This document shows positions 40,361 to 49,464 of a stretch of DNA of 64,000 nt, in pieces. The stretch's first letter is position 1. Each line of letters begins with the position of its first letter. A program made the translations under genes and the position numbers. The notes beneath the pieces are model-generated. The model saw only the letters and a list, made by a program, of their open reading frames with translations, made no database searches and was not told the origin of the DNA. Source of the stretch: Bacteroidota bacterium (GTDB taxonomy: Bacteria > Bacteroidota > Bacteroidia > Bacteroidales > UBA4417); the NCBI GenBank assembly GCA_013376995.1, contig JACAAZ010000006.1:1-64000 (forward strand), read 5' to 3'.

Positions 40361-42022
40361 TTAGAGTCCCAGGGTTTTAATACCCTGATCAAAGACTATA
40401 TCTTTCGGGATATTAGCTGATTTTAGTTTTTCAATTCCTGCCTTCAGGTCATTTCCCACTATACCATTCTTGTTCAGGTAACTTACAGCCTGATCATAAT
40501 CGCCATCACCTTCTATCTGGAGAATAAATGAACTCCATTCGTTCATGGCTACCTTTATCTTCTCAAAATCAACCTTAAAAGTGCCATCGGGGTTCAGGCT
40601 GAATGCACCTTTCTTTTCAAAGAAGTTGAAGCACATCATGTTAGCTTTTCCATGAGCTTCACCAGCACCGAAACGAACGGAACGGATCAAACCAGCCATG
40701 TAGGTGACGTAAGCATCTTCTGTAGTAATACCTTGTAATTCTCCTTTTTCGATAAGTTTTGTAACCAGGAACAAGCCCAGGATATCTGCCTTGCCTTCTT
40801 CCCAACCGGAATATTGTTCTTTTAGGGCTTCCCTGACGGTCCCTTTACCAGTAATGGTGTTTTTTATCCCTATTCCATGGGCGACTTCATGAAACATAAC
40901 ATTATCAAAGAAGGCATCAAACTTAATGTTCTTTCTTTGAGCCGGATCAATCAGGATATTGGATATTGGAACCAGGATGTTATCAAATTTAGCCTTCATT
41001 GCATTCTTCAGTTGTAATCTCCTGGAACCTTTGGCCAACTGAACTTTTTCATCATTCGGCAGGTTGATGGCAATGGTTTTTCCCCCGCTATTACTGTTTC
41101 CTGCATAATACACTATATCATAGGCATTAAGATCAGAGCTTGAGCCAGGGACTTCCTTTTTATATTTAGGGTCGCAAGGCAATTCTTTCTGAAGAGCAGG
41201 GAGCATAGCAATGTATTTCTCCAATTTCTTGCTCCAGTCTTTATCCTTCACCAACACAGAAGCTTCATGGGCAGTCTTGATTCCGAAAAGTTCATCTTCA
41301 TAATTTTCAATAGGTCCGGCTACGAGATCGAGCGTGTTCGACTTCATATCCATCCATGCCATGTCGCTTTTGAAATAATCATCCGTAAGCAAAGCTTCAG
41401 CCCGCAAATTGAGGTAATTCTTTAAGCCCGTATCTTCAGCCAATTCTGCAGCTTTTTTCAACAGTTCGGCAGCTTTTTGAATTTTTTCCTTGTAGGCTTC
41501 ATGATACCATACGCATTTCAGTTTGCCTGATTCGTCCCGCCTTAGAAGAGTGTATTGATTGTTTTTATTTTTATCCTGGAAGGCATTGAACTCTTCTTTG
41601 GTCATGTCGGCAGGATAGAAGTTAGCACCTTTTGGTTTCTCACCAATGCCTTTGATAAAGGATTGATTGTTATCAAGGCGATCCCATGGGCCATAATTGA
41701 TGATGGCGAATTGTTTGGCGGCAGGATCAGATATTGTATCCAGGAATGCGTTCTTATTTCCAAGCGTTTGTTCCCAGAAAATATCATCCATTAACTGAGC
41801 AATCTCGATAAAGATTGGCAGCATCTGTTTCTCCTTATCCGATAGTTTACTCAAATCAGTGGTAAGTTTTACGACTGAATATTCATCTACTTTCTGTTGC
41901 ATTTCACTTTTCATGCTATCGGAGTTAGATGTGTTGCTGGTTCCTGACTTTTTTCCGCATCCTGAAACCAATAGGACCAATGTCAAGAATAGAATAATTG
42001 GAAGCGTGGTGATTTTTGACAT
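40361..42022 (-). CDS. M49-like (dipeptidyl-peptidase III family) lipoprotein
   Basis: 553 residues with a lipoprotein signal (LTLVLLVSGC, cysteine at residue 22). The C-terminal half carries a zinc site, HEVAHGIG near residue 380, followed by WEEGKADILGL about 28 residues later. Classical M49 enzymes read HEXXGH and EECRAE; here the first motif is a plain HEXXH. The overall arrangement (IFWEQTLGNKNAFL and IINYGPWDRL at the N-terminal side) resembles the DPP III-like family seen in Bacteroidota. It probably cleaves dipeptides from peptides at the cell envelope. The second S46 gene follows in the same direction. Confidence 0.82.
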   Translation of the reverse strand: MSKITTLPIILFLTLVLLVSGCGKKSGTSNTSNSDSMKSEMQQKVDEYSVVKLTTDLSKLSDKEKQMLPIFIEIAQLMDDIFWEQTLGNKNAFLDTISDPAAKQFAIINYGPWDRLDNNQSFIKGIGEKPKGANFYPADMTKEEFNAFQDKNKNNQYTLLRRDESGKLKCVWYHEAYKEKIQKAAELLKKAAELAEDTGLKNYLNLRAEALLTDDYFKSDMAWMDMKSNTLDLVAGPIENYEDELFGIKTAHEASVLVKDKDWSKKLEKYIAMLPALQKELPCDPKYKKEVPGSSSDLNAYDIVYYAGNSNSGGKTIAINLPNDEKVQLAKGSRRLQLKNAMKAKFDNILVPISNILIDPAQRKNIKFDAFFDNVMFHEVAHGIGIKNTITGKGTVREALKEQYSGWEEGKADILGLFLVTKLIEKGELQGITTEDAYVTYMAGLIRSVRFGAGEAHGKANMMCFNFFEKKGAFSLNPDGTFKVDFEKIKVAMNEWSSFILQIEGDGDYDQAVSYLNKNGIVGNDLKAGIEKLKSANIPKDIVFDQGIKTLGL

Positions 42023-42384
42023 GACTTTTAAGGATTAGAGGCTTAGTGATTTTTGATGCGAAAGTACTCAAATCGTGCTAACCAGCTGCTAATTGGCAGG
42101 ATGTAAATCTCTTTTCATCTAGTCTGAAGTTCAGGAATCAAAGAACGCGATTTTTCAAATTGGCTGCGTTGATAATGGGGGATAAATCGATAAACTGACC
42201 AATTAAGAGGTTAAGCTGTATGAAATTTCCGGTAAAACAATTCAATGTTTGTTTTAGTTGTAGATCACAGGGATAGAGGACGGAAATAAGAAGTTGATAT
42301 ACAGAAAGATGTAGTGTATTTTAATAAAGATTGAATTACAAAATTAATTTCGGTAAATTAAAGAATGATATAATACTTTATTTA

Positions 42385-42392
42385 TAATTTTG
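42385..42392 (+). promoter_or_regulatory. -7 promoter element for pycB
   Basis: TAATTTTG matches TAnnTTTG and lies 92 bp before the pycB ATG, predicting transcription from about 42399, inside the left arm of the dyad at 42394. No -33 TTTG is seen at the usual spacing, which may mean an activator is needed. Confidence 0.5.
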
Positions 42393-42393
42393 T

Positions 42394-42437
42394 ATTGTTA
42401 TTGAAATAACAGATTCAATTGTTAATTCAATAACAAT
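42394..42437 (+). promoter_or_regulatory. Near-perfect 44-nt dyad at the predicted pycB transcript start
   Basis: ATTGTTATTGAA (42394-42405) is the exact inverse complement of TTCAATAACAAT (42426-42437). Inside, TAACA (42407-42411) pairs with TGTTA (42420-42424). The result is 17 pairs with one A-A mismatch and an 8-nt loop. It may be an operator covering +1 or a 5'-end RNA hairpin. Confidence 0.7.
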
Positions 42438-42483
42438 AGACAGAGCGGCAACAGGATTTTTAGAATTAACTGATAACTATTGC

Positions 42484-44220
42484 ATGAAAAAGCGACTCTT
42501 AATCCGCGATGTTACCCTGCGAGACGGGCAGCAATCTCTTTTTGCGACAAGGATGAACCAGGACCAGGTTGACAGGACCTTACCAGGGTTCAAGGATGCT
42601 GGGTTTTACGCTTTGGAAGTCTGGGGAGGCGCCGTTCCTGATTCTGTTATGCGTTACCTTCACGAAAATCCCTGGGCAAGGTTAGAGATTATACATAAAG
42701 AGATAGGAGATACCTCTTTACTGACTGCCTTATCAAGAGGAAGGAATCTTTTTGGATATAATCCTTACCCGGATGATGTAATCGAAGGGTTTAACCGGAA
42801 TGCAATACGCTCAGGCATTTCTATCATGCGTATTTTCGATGCGCTGAATGATACCGATAATATACGTTCAACTGTAAAATTTGTTAAGGAAAATGGTGGC
42901 ATTGCCGATTGCACAGTGGTGTACACTGTGGATCCTAAATATTCAACCAAGGAAAAGTTAAGGGCTCTTCTTCATGCCAGGCTACTCCCATCGCATATCT
43001 TCTCGAAAGAATACTTCTTGGGAAGGGCAAAGGAATTTGAAAAAATGGGTGCTGACATGATCACGGTTAAGGACATGGCAGGGCTGATAACACCAGGTAA
43101 AGCAGGCAGGTTGATTCGCCTTCTGAAACAAAATATATCTGTCCCGATTGATTTTCATACCCACTGTACTCCGGGATATGGGCTTGCCTCTACATTGATG
43201 GCTATTGTTAATGGAGTAGATATCGTTGACACCGCATTGGCTAGTTTTGCAGGAGGTTCTGCTGCACCATCCTTTGAATTGATCCAGCTCTTCTGCAACA
43301 GGATGGACATTGATACGGGCGTGAACCTTCAAGCTGTTGTAGATTTGGATCCAATACTTAGGGATATAAGGAAGGAACTGGCAGAATTTGATTCTACTAA
43401 ACTCTTCCCAAGGGAGTTCAATATTCTAACAGATACTTTGCCAAGGGATATTGAACAGATGTTTGAGCTAGCAATAGCTTATGCAAAAGCTGATAAGGAA
43501 GATGATCTCCTCGAAGTTTGCCACCGCATTGAAAGCTGGTTTGGTTTTCCCGATCCTGACGACAAGATCAAGGAAGCGGAGATTCCCGGTGGTATGTATT
43601 CCAATATGCTGGCGCAATTGAAAGCGTTGAAGCTTGAAAAACTTCTTGTAAGGGCTATGGAACTGATCCCAATGGTTAGGCTTGTTTCAGGTTGCCCCCC
43701 ACTGGTAACTCCCACCAGCCAGATTGTAGGTGTGCAGGCCGTAAATTGTGCAATTGATGAGGCCAAAGGGGATTCAATGTATACTACAAAATCCATCCAG
43801 TTTGTCAACCTTGTTAAGGGCGTTTACGGGCATACCCCGGTTCCCATCGATCCTGAATACAGGTACAAGATTGCAGGGGTAAGGGAAGAGACGCCTTATG
43901 ATACCAAGTATTATCGCAGGCAGGACAACCCCATATTTGAAGAATATGGAGGTGTCAGGCTTGCCAGGGATGAGAAAGAGGAACTCCTTCTTGAATTATT
44001 CCCTTCCGTTGCAAATGACTTTCTGAAAAAAAGGGTTGAAGATACCTACCTGGCTGAAATTTACAGGATTGAGGAGGAAAAATACAAGAAGATTGAGGAA
44101 GAGAAGCTTAAGTATGATATCCTAACTCCTGAACAAAAAGAGCAGCGTTTACTGGACGGACTTTATAATTATCATTGGTCCAGTTATACTGAAGACGACC
44201 CTTCCATTGGTCATTCATAG
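42484..44220 (+). CDS. Pyruvate carboxylase subunit B / oxaloacetate decarboxylase alpha-type carboxyltransferase
   Basis: 578-residue biotin-dependent carboxyltransferase that moves CO2 between carboxybiotin and pyruvate/oxaloacetate. The HMGL-like TIM barrel has LRDGQQSLFATRM, the carbamylated-lysine motif MITVKDMAGLITP and the metal histidines in DFHTHCTPGYG, then IVDTALASFAGGSAAPS and the conserved carboxylase domain ending GHTPVPIDPEYRYK. It stops without an MKM biotinyl domain; instead it has an E/K-rich helical tail. The biotin carrier must therefore be separate and is not in the window. lnt follows after 51 bp but has its own -7 box. Confidence 0.9.
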   Translation: MKKRLLIRDVTLRDGQQSLFATRMNQDQVDRTLPGFKDAGFYALEVWGGAVPDSVMRYLHENPWARLEIIHKEIGDTSLLTALSRGRNLFGYNPYPDDVIEGFNRNAIRSGISIMRIFDALNDTDNIRSTVKFVKENGGIADCTVVYTVDPKYSTKEKLRALLHARLLPSHIFSKEYFLGRAKEFEKMGADMITVKDMAGLITPGKAGRLIRLLKQNISVPIDFHTHCTPGYGLASTLMAIVNGVDIVDTALASFAGGSAAPSFELIQLFCNRMDIDTGVNLQAVVDLDPILRDIRKELAEFDSTKLFPREFNILTDTLPRDIEQMFELAIAYAKADKEDDLLEVCHRIESWFGFPDPDDKIKEAEIPGGMYSNMLAQLKALKLEKLLVRAMELIPMVRLVSGCPPLVTPTSQIVGVQAVNCAIDEAKGDSMYTTKSIQFVNLVKGVYGHTPVPIDPEYRYKIAGVREETPYDTKYYRRQDNPIFEEYGGVRLARDEKEELLLELFPSVANDFLKKRVEDTYLAEIYRIEEEKYKKIEEEKLKYDILTPEQKEQRLLDGLYNYHWSSYTEDDPSIGHS

Positions 44221-44246
44221 TTCGCAGTAAGCATCTCAGGTTTTGG

Positions 44247-44254
44247 TATCTTTG
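44247..44254 (+). promoter_or_regulatory. -7 promoter element for lnt
   Basis: TATCTTTG is an exact TAnnTTTG match 17 bp before the lnt ATG, predicting a very short leader. No -33 TTTG at standard spacing is seen, so lnt may also be read from pycB. Confidence 0.45.
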
Positions 44255-44271
44255 CGGCTTATTCAATACTA

Positions 44272-45876
44272 ATGAACAGGCTGACCAAAATTGCACTTTC
44301 CATTCTGTCAGGCGCATTGCTTTCTTGCGCATGGCCCGAGCACGGATTTCCACTTTTGCTTTTTGTTGGATTCATTCCCCTGTTACTGGTCGAAAACGAC
44401 CTCTTTAATAAGAAAAAGGAGGTAAACTCCTTCTCTGTTTTCTGGTATGCAGCCATTGCTTTTTCTATTTGGAACAGCTTTACCACGTTCTGGATTTATA
44501 ATGCAGCACTTGTAGGTGTTGTAGCAGCTGTTATTATCAACACCCTTTTAACCTCTTTTGCCTTTTATCTTTTTCATGTCACTCATAGAGTATTGGCGGG
44601 AAAGGCAACAGCATATGTCGCATTGATCGGGTATTGGTTATCCTATGAATTTCTTCAGTTGAACTGGGATCTGAACTGGCCATGGTTAAACCTGGGGAAT
44701 GGATTCGCATCCTATCCTTCCTGGATTCAATGGTATGAATATACCGGGATCTTTGGGGGTTCACTTTGGGTGCTGGTTGTGAATATTTTGCTGTTTCATT
44801 TCATCTACCAGCGATTCTTCCAGAAGATATGCAGCCGTGCGGTTGGTATGAAGCTTGGCATTGCTGTTATTCTGACAGTGATTCCCATCATTTATTCCTA
44901 TTATATATACAGGGGTTATAAAGAGGTAAAATCATCCATTGACGTTATTGTTGTTCAACCTAACCTGGATCCATATTCAGAACAATATTCGGTAGATCCT
45001 CAAATGGTAACGGCTCAGATGCTGGCTTCAGCAAAAATAAAAGCTGACAGCCTGGCAGATTTCATTGTTTTCCCCGAAAGTGCCATACAGGAACATGCCT
45101 GGGAGGATCAACTGGATTCTCTGTCAAGTGTTCGTCAAATAAGGGCATTTAATAAACAATATCCACTTATGAAGGCAGTGGTTGGGATGTCCACATACAA
45201 GATTTTCAATACCGGGGAGCCTTTGACGATCAGCGCCAGGAAATTCAGTGATGCTGACAAGTATTATGACGCATATAACACTGCACTGTATGTGGCAAAT
45301 AATGGTAGCCTGCAAAAGCATCACAAGTCCAAACTTACTCCCGGCGTAGAAAAAATGCCTTATCCCAGATTATTCAAGTTCCTGGAAAAGTTTGCCCTCG
45401 ACCTGGGCGGAACAGTGGGAACCCTCGGTTCAGATGCTGAACAAATTCCTTTTATGATCAATGATTCACTTAAGATTGCCCCGGTCATCTGCTATGAATC
45501 CGTTTATGGAGAGTTTGTAAATGAATTTGTCTCGAGGGGTGCAAATGCCATCTTCGTCATCACCAATGACGGATGGTGGGGAAATACTCCCGGCCACAGG
45601 CAACACTTGCTTTTTTCTGTCCTGAGAGCGATTGAGACAAGAAGAAGTGTTGCCCGCTCTGCAAATACCGGCGTTTCATGTTTTATTAACCAAAGGGGAG
45701 ATATTTCCCAGCGAACCGACTATTGGGTTCCAGCAGCTATTCGTTCAAAGATGAATACCAACTCAGAAATTACATTTTATGTTAAACATGGTGACTATAT
45801 AGGCAGGTTTTTCCTTGTGATTGCCGGTCTTATGTTTATTCTGACCCTTGGCATTGGCGTTTTTCGAAAGACATAG
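44272..45876 (+). CDS. lnt: Apolipoprotein N-acyltransferase
   Basis: Adds the third acyl chain to the N-terminal cysteine of lipoproteins at the outer face of the inner membrane. About seven N-terminal membrane helices precede a nitrilase-like domain with the catalytic triad: Glu in FIVFPESAIQE (near residue 268), Lys in HHKSKLTPGVEKMP (near 351) and Cys in APVICYESVYGEF (near 406). FVITNDGWWGNTPGHRQHL is also typical. A final helix anchors the C-terminus. The length of 534 residues is normal. Many lipoproteins in this window would be its substrates. Confidence 0.95.
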   Translation: MNRLTKIALSILSGALLSCAWPEHGFPLLLFVGFIPLLLVENDLFNKKKEVNSFSVFWYAAIAFSIWNSFTTFWIYNAALVGVVAAVIINTLLTSFAFYLFHVTHRVLAGKATAYVALIGYWLSYEFLQLNWDLNWPWLNLGNGFASYPSWIQWYEYTGIFGGSLWVLVVNILLFHFIYQRFFQKICSRAVGMKLGIAVILTVIPIIYSYYIYRGYKEVKSSIDVIVVQPNLDPYSEQYSVDPQMVTAQMLASAKIKADSLADFIVFPESAIQEHAWEDQLDSLSSVRQIRAFNKQYPLMKAVVGMSTYKIFNTGEPLTISARKFSDADKYYDAYNTALYVANNGSLQKHHKSKLTPGVEKMPYPRLFKFLEKFALDLGGTVGTLGSDAEQIPFMINDSLKIAPVICYESVYGEFVNEFVSRGANAIFVITNDGWWGNTPGHRQHLLFSVLRAIETRRSVARSANTGVSCFINQRGDISQRTDYWVPAAIRSKMNTNSEITFYVKHGDYIGRFFLVIAGLMFILTLGIGVFRKT

Positions 45877-46060
45877 CATCAGGTAGCCTTTTCCTTGACC
45901 ATTTCCTGCATGAAATAATTTTTAATTCTGAGTTTCTGTTATTCACCACCCTATTTCCGGGGTTCACCGATTTTTTATTTCTCAAAACATTCGTGCTGTA
46001 CAATTTTGCAGAACAAAAATGGATTTGTGCTGTTTATCTGTTATAAACGAAACGCGCTTG

Positions 46061-46098
46061 GGAAACGAAATAAGTATAAAAACGTATCCTGTGTTTCC
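46061..46098. promoter_or_regulatory. GGAAAC...GTTTCC inverted half-sites upstream of the TetR gene
   Basis: GGAAAC (46061-46066) and GTTTCC (46093-46098) are inverted with 26 bp between them, immediately upstream of the -7 box. AAACGAAA also occurs twice in direct orientation just here (about 46045 and 46063). This could be the autoregulatory operator of the TetR protein, but the spacing is larger than the usual TetR operator. Confidence 0.3.
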
Positions 46099-46106
46099 TA
46101 AATGTT

Positions 46107-46114
46107 TATCTTTG
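46107..46114 (+). promoter_or_regulatory. -7 promoter element for the efflux operon
   Basis: TATCTTTG is an exact TAnnTTTG match 28 bp before the start of the TetR gene. No -33 TTTG was seen. Confidence 0.5.
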
Positions 46115-46134
46115 CAGTTCAATTTTGAAAAGGT

Positions 46135-46755
46135 ATGGATGAGAAACTAAAAATGATTTTGAAAGAAAGCTCGCATTTGTTCATCAAATTCGGCATTCGA
46201 AGCCTTTCAATGGATGATCTGTGTCGGGAAATGGGTATTTCGAAGAAGACCCTGTATCAATTCGTTGAGAACAAGACAGACCTCATTTCTCAAACACTTG
46301 ATTTCGTTGTTCAAGATGCAGTTTGGGCAGTTGAATCAGCAAATAATGAAGGCCGCAATGCAATTGACCAGTTACTAATAGTGAGCAGGAAAGTATGCAC
46401 CGAAATGCAACATTTTAATCCTTCCATCACTTTTGACCTGCAGAAATACTATCCTGAGATTTACCGAAAGTTCAATCATGGTAAGAAAGAGGTCATTTTC
46501 AACAAGATAGTTAAGAACATGCAGCAGGGTATAGCAGAAGGGTTTTACCGTGATGATCTTCCAATTGAGCTAGTGGCCAGGCTTTATGTTCAGAAGCTTG
46601 AGTATATTAATGACCCGGAATTTCTACAATCTGAGGACTTTTCCTTTAGTAATATGTTCCAGGTTATGTTCGACAACCATATACGTGGTATTTCAAATTC
46701 GACGGGCTTGGAATACTACGAAAAGCAGCTTGCCAATGTCCCTCAATCCAAATAA
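46135..46755 (+). CDS. TetR/AcrR family transcriptional regulator
   Basis: 206 residues. The N-terminal helix-turn-helix is intact: FIKFGIRSLSMDDLCREMGI followed by SKKTLYQFVENKTDLI. The C-terminal all-helical region would bind a ligand; it has no recognisable signature. It is the first gene of an operon with tolC-like, membrane-fusion and RND genes (gaps of 38, 60 and 82 bp), so it most likely represses this efflux system and is released by a pump substrate. Autoregulation is likely because it shares the promoter. Confidence 0.93.
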   Translation: MDEKLKMILKESSHLFIKFGIRSLSMDDLCREMGISKKTLYQFVENKTDLISQTLDFVVQDAVWAVESANNEGRNAIDQLLIVSRKVCTEMQHFNPSITFDLQKYYPEIYRKFNHGKKEVIFNKIVKNMQQGIAEGFYRDDLPIELVARLYVQKLEYINDPEFLQSEDFSFSNMFQVMFDNHIRGISNSTGLEYYEKQLANVPQSK

Positions 46756-46793
46756 TTGAACACTCAATCAGAAAAATAAAAAGTACATATACA

Positions 46794-48188
46794 ATGAAAC
46801 AGCTGATTATTCTACTATCGCTCACGTTAACCTGGTCACTTGCAAATCCTTTAAAAGCGCAGCAAGCCCAACAGATGAGCCTGAGTTTGAAACAAGCCCA
46901 GGAATATGCAATTCAGCATAACCTGAATATGAAAAATGCGCAAATCGATATAGAACTGGCAAAGAAGAAAATTTGGGAAACCAAGGCTATAGGCCTTCCC
47001 CAGATAAGTGCCACCGGATCCTACCAGCATTTATTTTCTGTTCCGGAATTAAGTTTTGGAGGCTTAACGACTATATCGGATAACCGCAAGAGCCAATCAT
47101 ACTCTGTTGCATCTACTGGAACCCCGGGAGACTCTGTCTACCTGAACTATTTCCCTTACGATCCTGTTAAACTGGGTGTTAAGGATAATGCAACCTTAGA
47201 TATTACTCTATCACAGTTGATTTTTAGCGGCGAATATATTGTCGGTTTGCAAGCTACCAAGGTATTCCTTGAAATCTCCCAGAATAGTCTGCAGTCTGCT
47301 GAAACAGATATGAAAGAATCGGTTGCCAATACCTATTACCTGGTTCAGATTCTTGACAGGAACAAGCAAATTTTGTCGCAATCACTCGAAAATCTTACTG
47401 CTACACTTGGCCAGATGAAAGAAATGAATAAAGCAGGGTTTATTGAGGATACGGATGTTGACCAGATCGAACTAACTCTCCATACTCTTGAAAATGGGGT
47501 TAAGACAATAGATAACCAGATTACAGCTGCATCAGATCTTTTGAAATTCCAATTGGGATTGCCTTTTGAAACAGAGGTGGTGCTTACTGAAAGCCTCGAC
47601 AACGTCATACAATCCTCTGATATCATGTCTGTTGTTATGAAGCAATTCCAGGTTAAGAACCACATTTCGTACAAAATACTGGAAAACCAGGAAGCAGCCG
47701 GCACGTTAAACCTTAAACGTCAGAAAAGTGCTTATCTGCCAAATATGGCCGCATTCTACAAGCATTCTGAGAAAGCTAAAAAAGCCGGTATTGACTTTAC
47801 CATGAAAGATATGGTAGGGGTTTCTCTTAATATTCCCATTTTCTCCAGTGGTCAGAGGAATGTAATGGTTCAGGAAAGGCAGCTTGAGCTCGAGAAGATA
47901 AAGAATAGTAAAGAAACTGTTGCCCAGGGATTACAGCTCGATTTCATCAAATCACGGAATGACCTGAACTCTTCATACGATAAATTCATGAATGAAAAGA
48001 GAAATATAGAGCTTACTGACCGGATCTACAAAAAGACATTGGTTAAATACAAAGAGGGTGTTTCTTCAAGTATGGATCTGACAAATGCTCAAAATCAATA
48101 CCTGACTGCCCAAAGTAATTATTTCAATTCCTTGTATTCCTTGCTTACTGCAAAGAATAAGCTGGAGAAAATGCTGAACATCCAATAA
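46794..48188 (+). CDS. TolC family outer-membrane efflux protein
   Basis: 464 residues with a signal peptide (LANPLKAQ). Two repeated long-helix/beta-strand halves typical of TolC/OprM channels are seen: LSLKQAQEYAIQHNLNMKNA starts the first and a second outer-membrane-factor block runs from about residue 270. The C-terminal YLTAQSNYFNSLYSLLTAKN helix fits. It should form a trimeric channel that receives the RND pump's substrate. The ordering TetR-TolC-adaptor-RND is common in Bacteroidota. Confidence 0.94.
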   Translation: MKQLIILLSLTLTWSLANPLKAQQAQQMSLSLKQAQEYAIQHNLNMKNAQIDIELAKKKIWETKAIGLPQISATGSYQHLFSVPELSFGGLTTISDNRKSQSYSVASTGTPGDSVYLNYFPYDPVKLGVKDNATLDITLSQLIFSGEYIVGLQATKVFLEISQNSLQSAETDMKESVANTYYLVQILDRNKQILSQSLENLTATLGQMKEMNKAGFIEDTDVDQIELTLHTLENGVKTIDNQITAASDLLKFQLGLPFETEVVLTESLDNVIQSSDIMSVVMKQFQVKNHISYKILENQEAAGTLNLKRQKSAYLPNMAAFYKHSEKAKKAGIDFTMKDMVGVSLNIPIFSSGQRNVMVQERQLELEKIKNSKETVAQGLQLDFIKSRNDLNSSYDKFMNEKRNIELTDRIYKKTLVKYKEGVSSSMDLTNAQNQYLTAQSNYFNSLYSLLTAKNKLEKMLNIQ

Positions 48189-48248
48189 TCAAACATAAAT
48201 ACCTGATACAGATCAATATAAATCACTGACAACATAAACCTTATTTAT

Positions 48249-49382
48249 ATGAAAACCAATCTTATGCAATTGAAAAAAGGAATCAGCATCTGCCTGATCA
48301 TCCTGTTGGCAGCATGCAGCAGCACTGTTGATAAAAAAGCAGAACTCGACAAACTCAAGAAACAACACGATGACATTGCTGACCAGATCAAAAAGCTGGA
48401 AACTGAGCTCAAACTCACAGATAGTGCATCGGTTAACTATACGGATGTAGTAGTAACAGAAGTGAAAGCATCAGAATTCAATCATTATATAGAAGTTCAG
48501 GGAAAGGTTGACGGGGAGGATAATGTTGCAGTTGCGCCCCAGGCTCCAGGCATTGTAACCAATGTTTACGTTAAGGAAGGTGACATGGTTCGTAAAGGCC
48601 AGGTTCTTGCTCAACTTGATGATAATGTTTTACAGCAGCAGATTGCTGGCCTTAACCAGCAACTTGCCTTTGCAACCAATATTTTCAATAAGCAAAAAGC
48701 TTTATGGGATCAGAAAATTGGTAGTGAAGTTCAGTTCCTTACAGCTAAGAATAACAAGGAGTCCCTGGAGAAAAACCTGGCAACTATTCAGCAGCAGGTG
48801 GATATGTACAAAATCAAATCCCCTATCAATGGTTCTGTTGAAGAAGTTGGTGTAAAGGTAGGTCAGATGGCTGCTGCCGGTGCTGTTCCAGTGTTCAGGG
48901 TAGTGAATTTCAGTTCCGCCAAGATCGTTGCTGATATTGCTGAAGTTTATGCTCCCAAAGTAAAGCCCGGCAACGAAGTCCTGGTTTATTTCCCTGATTT
49001 TAAGGAAGAGATGAAATCAAGCATACGTTTTAGCAGTAAGTATATCAATCCAACTAACAGGACTTTCCAGGTAGAGGTTCGTCTCGGACAGGGTAAGGTT
49101 GACTTCAGGGCTAATATGATAGCTGTTGTTAAGATCAATGACTATCATAATTCACATGCAATAGTTTTGCCTGTCAACCTGGTGAAGGATTCGCAGGATG
49201 GAAAATTTGTTTATACAACAGCCCTGGAAGGTGGGAAAACTGTTGCCCGAAAATTGAAAGTTGAGGTTGGACAGATCTATAACGGACTTGCAGAAATCAC
49301 CTCGGGGTTGAAGGATGGAGATAAAGTAATCAGTACTGGTTTCAATTCACTGGTTGAAGGACAAGCTGTTAAGATTAAATAA
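48249..49382 (+). CDS. Efflux RND periplasmic adaptor, lipoprotein
   Basis: 377-residue membrane-fusion protein. The lipoprotein signal is LIILLAACSS (cysteine near residue 24), followed by a coiled coil (LDKLKKQHDDIADQIKKLET), a lipoyl-like half VEVQGKVDGEDNVAVAPQAPG-type strand, YVKEGDMVRKGQVLAQLDDN, a short hairpin, the second lipoyl half IKSPINGSVEEVGVKVGQ, and a beta-barrel ending in the membrane-proximal domain. It links the RND pump to the TolC-like channel. The extra N-terminal coiled coil of about 25 residues is unusual compared with standard HlyD/AcrA proteins. Confidence 0.94.
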   Translation: MKTNLMQLKKGISICLIILLAACSSTVDKKAELDKLKKQHDDIADQIKKLETELKLTDSASVNYTDVVVTEVKASEFNHYIEVQGKVDGEDNVAVAPQAPGIVTNVYVKEGDMVRKGQVLAQLDDNVLQQQIAGLNQQLAFATNIFNKQKALWDQKIGSEVQFLTAKNNKESLEKNLATIQQQVDMYKIKSPINGSVEEVGVKVGQMAAAGAVPVFRVVNFSSAKIVADIAEVYAPKVKPGNEVLVYFPDFKEEMKSSIRFSSKYINPTNRTFQVEVRLGQGKVDFRANMIAVVKINDYHNSHAIVLPVNLVKDSQDGKFVYTTALEGGKTVARKLKVEVGQIYNGLAEITSGLKDGDKVISTGFNSLVEGQAVKIK

Positions 49383-49464
49383 TCAGGCTCTTTCTCACTG
49401 AAGATAATAATAACATATCACCTGGATGTTCCGCATACAGGTGTAGACAATAACAATATGTTTT

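Larger units (their letters stand above)
42023..42483. other. Divergent spacer between the M49-like gene and pycB
   Basis: 461 bp of AT-rich, gene-free DNA. The right end holds a -7 box (42385-42392) and an overlapping 44-nt dyad (42394-42437) before pycB. No -7 box was recognised for the M49-like gene, and nothing else could be identified in the left 300 bp. Confidence 0.65.
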
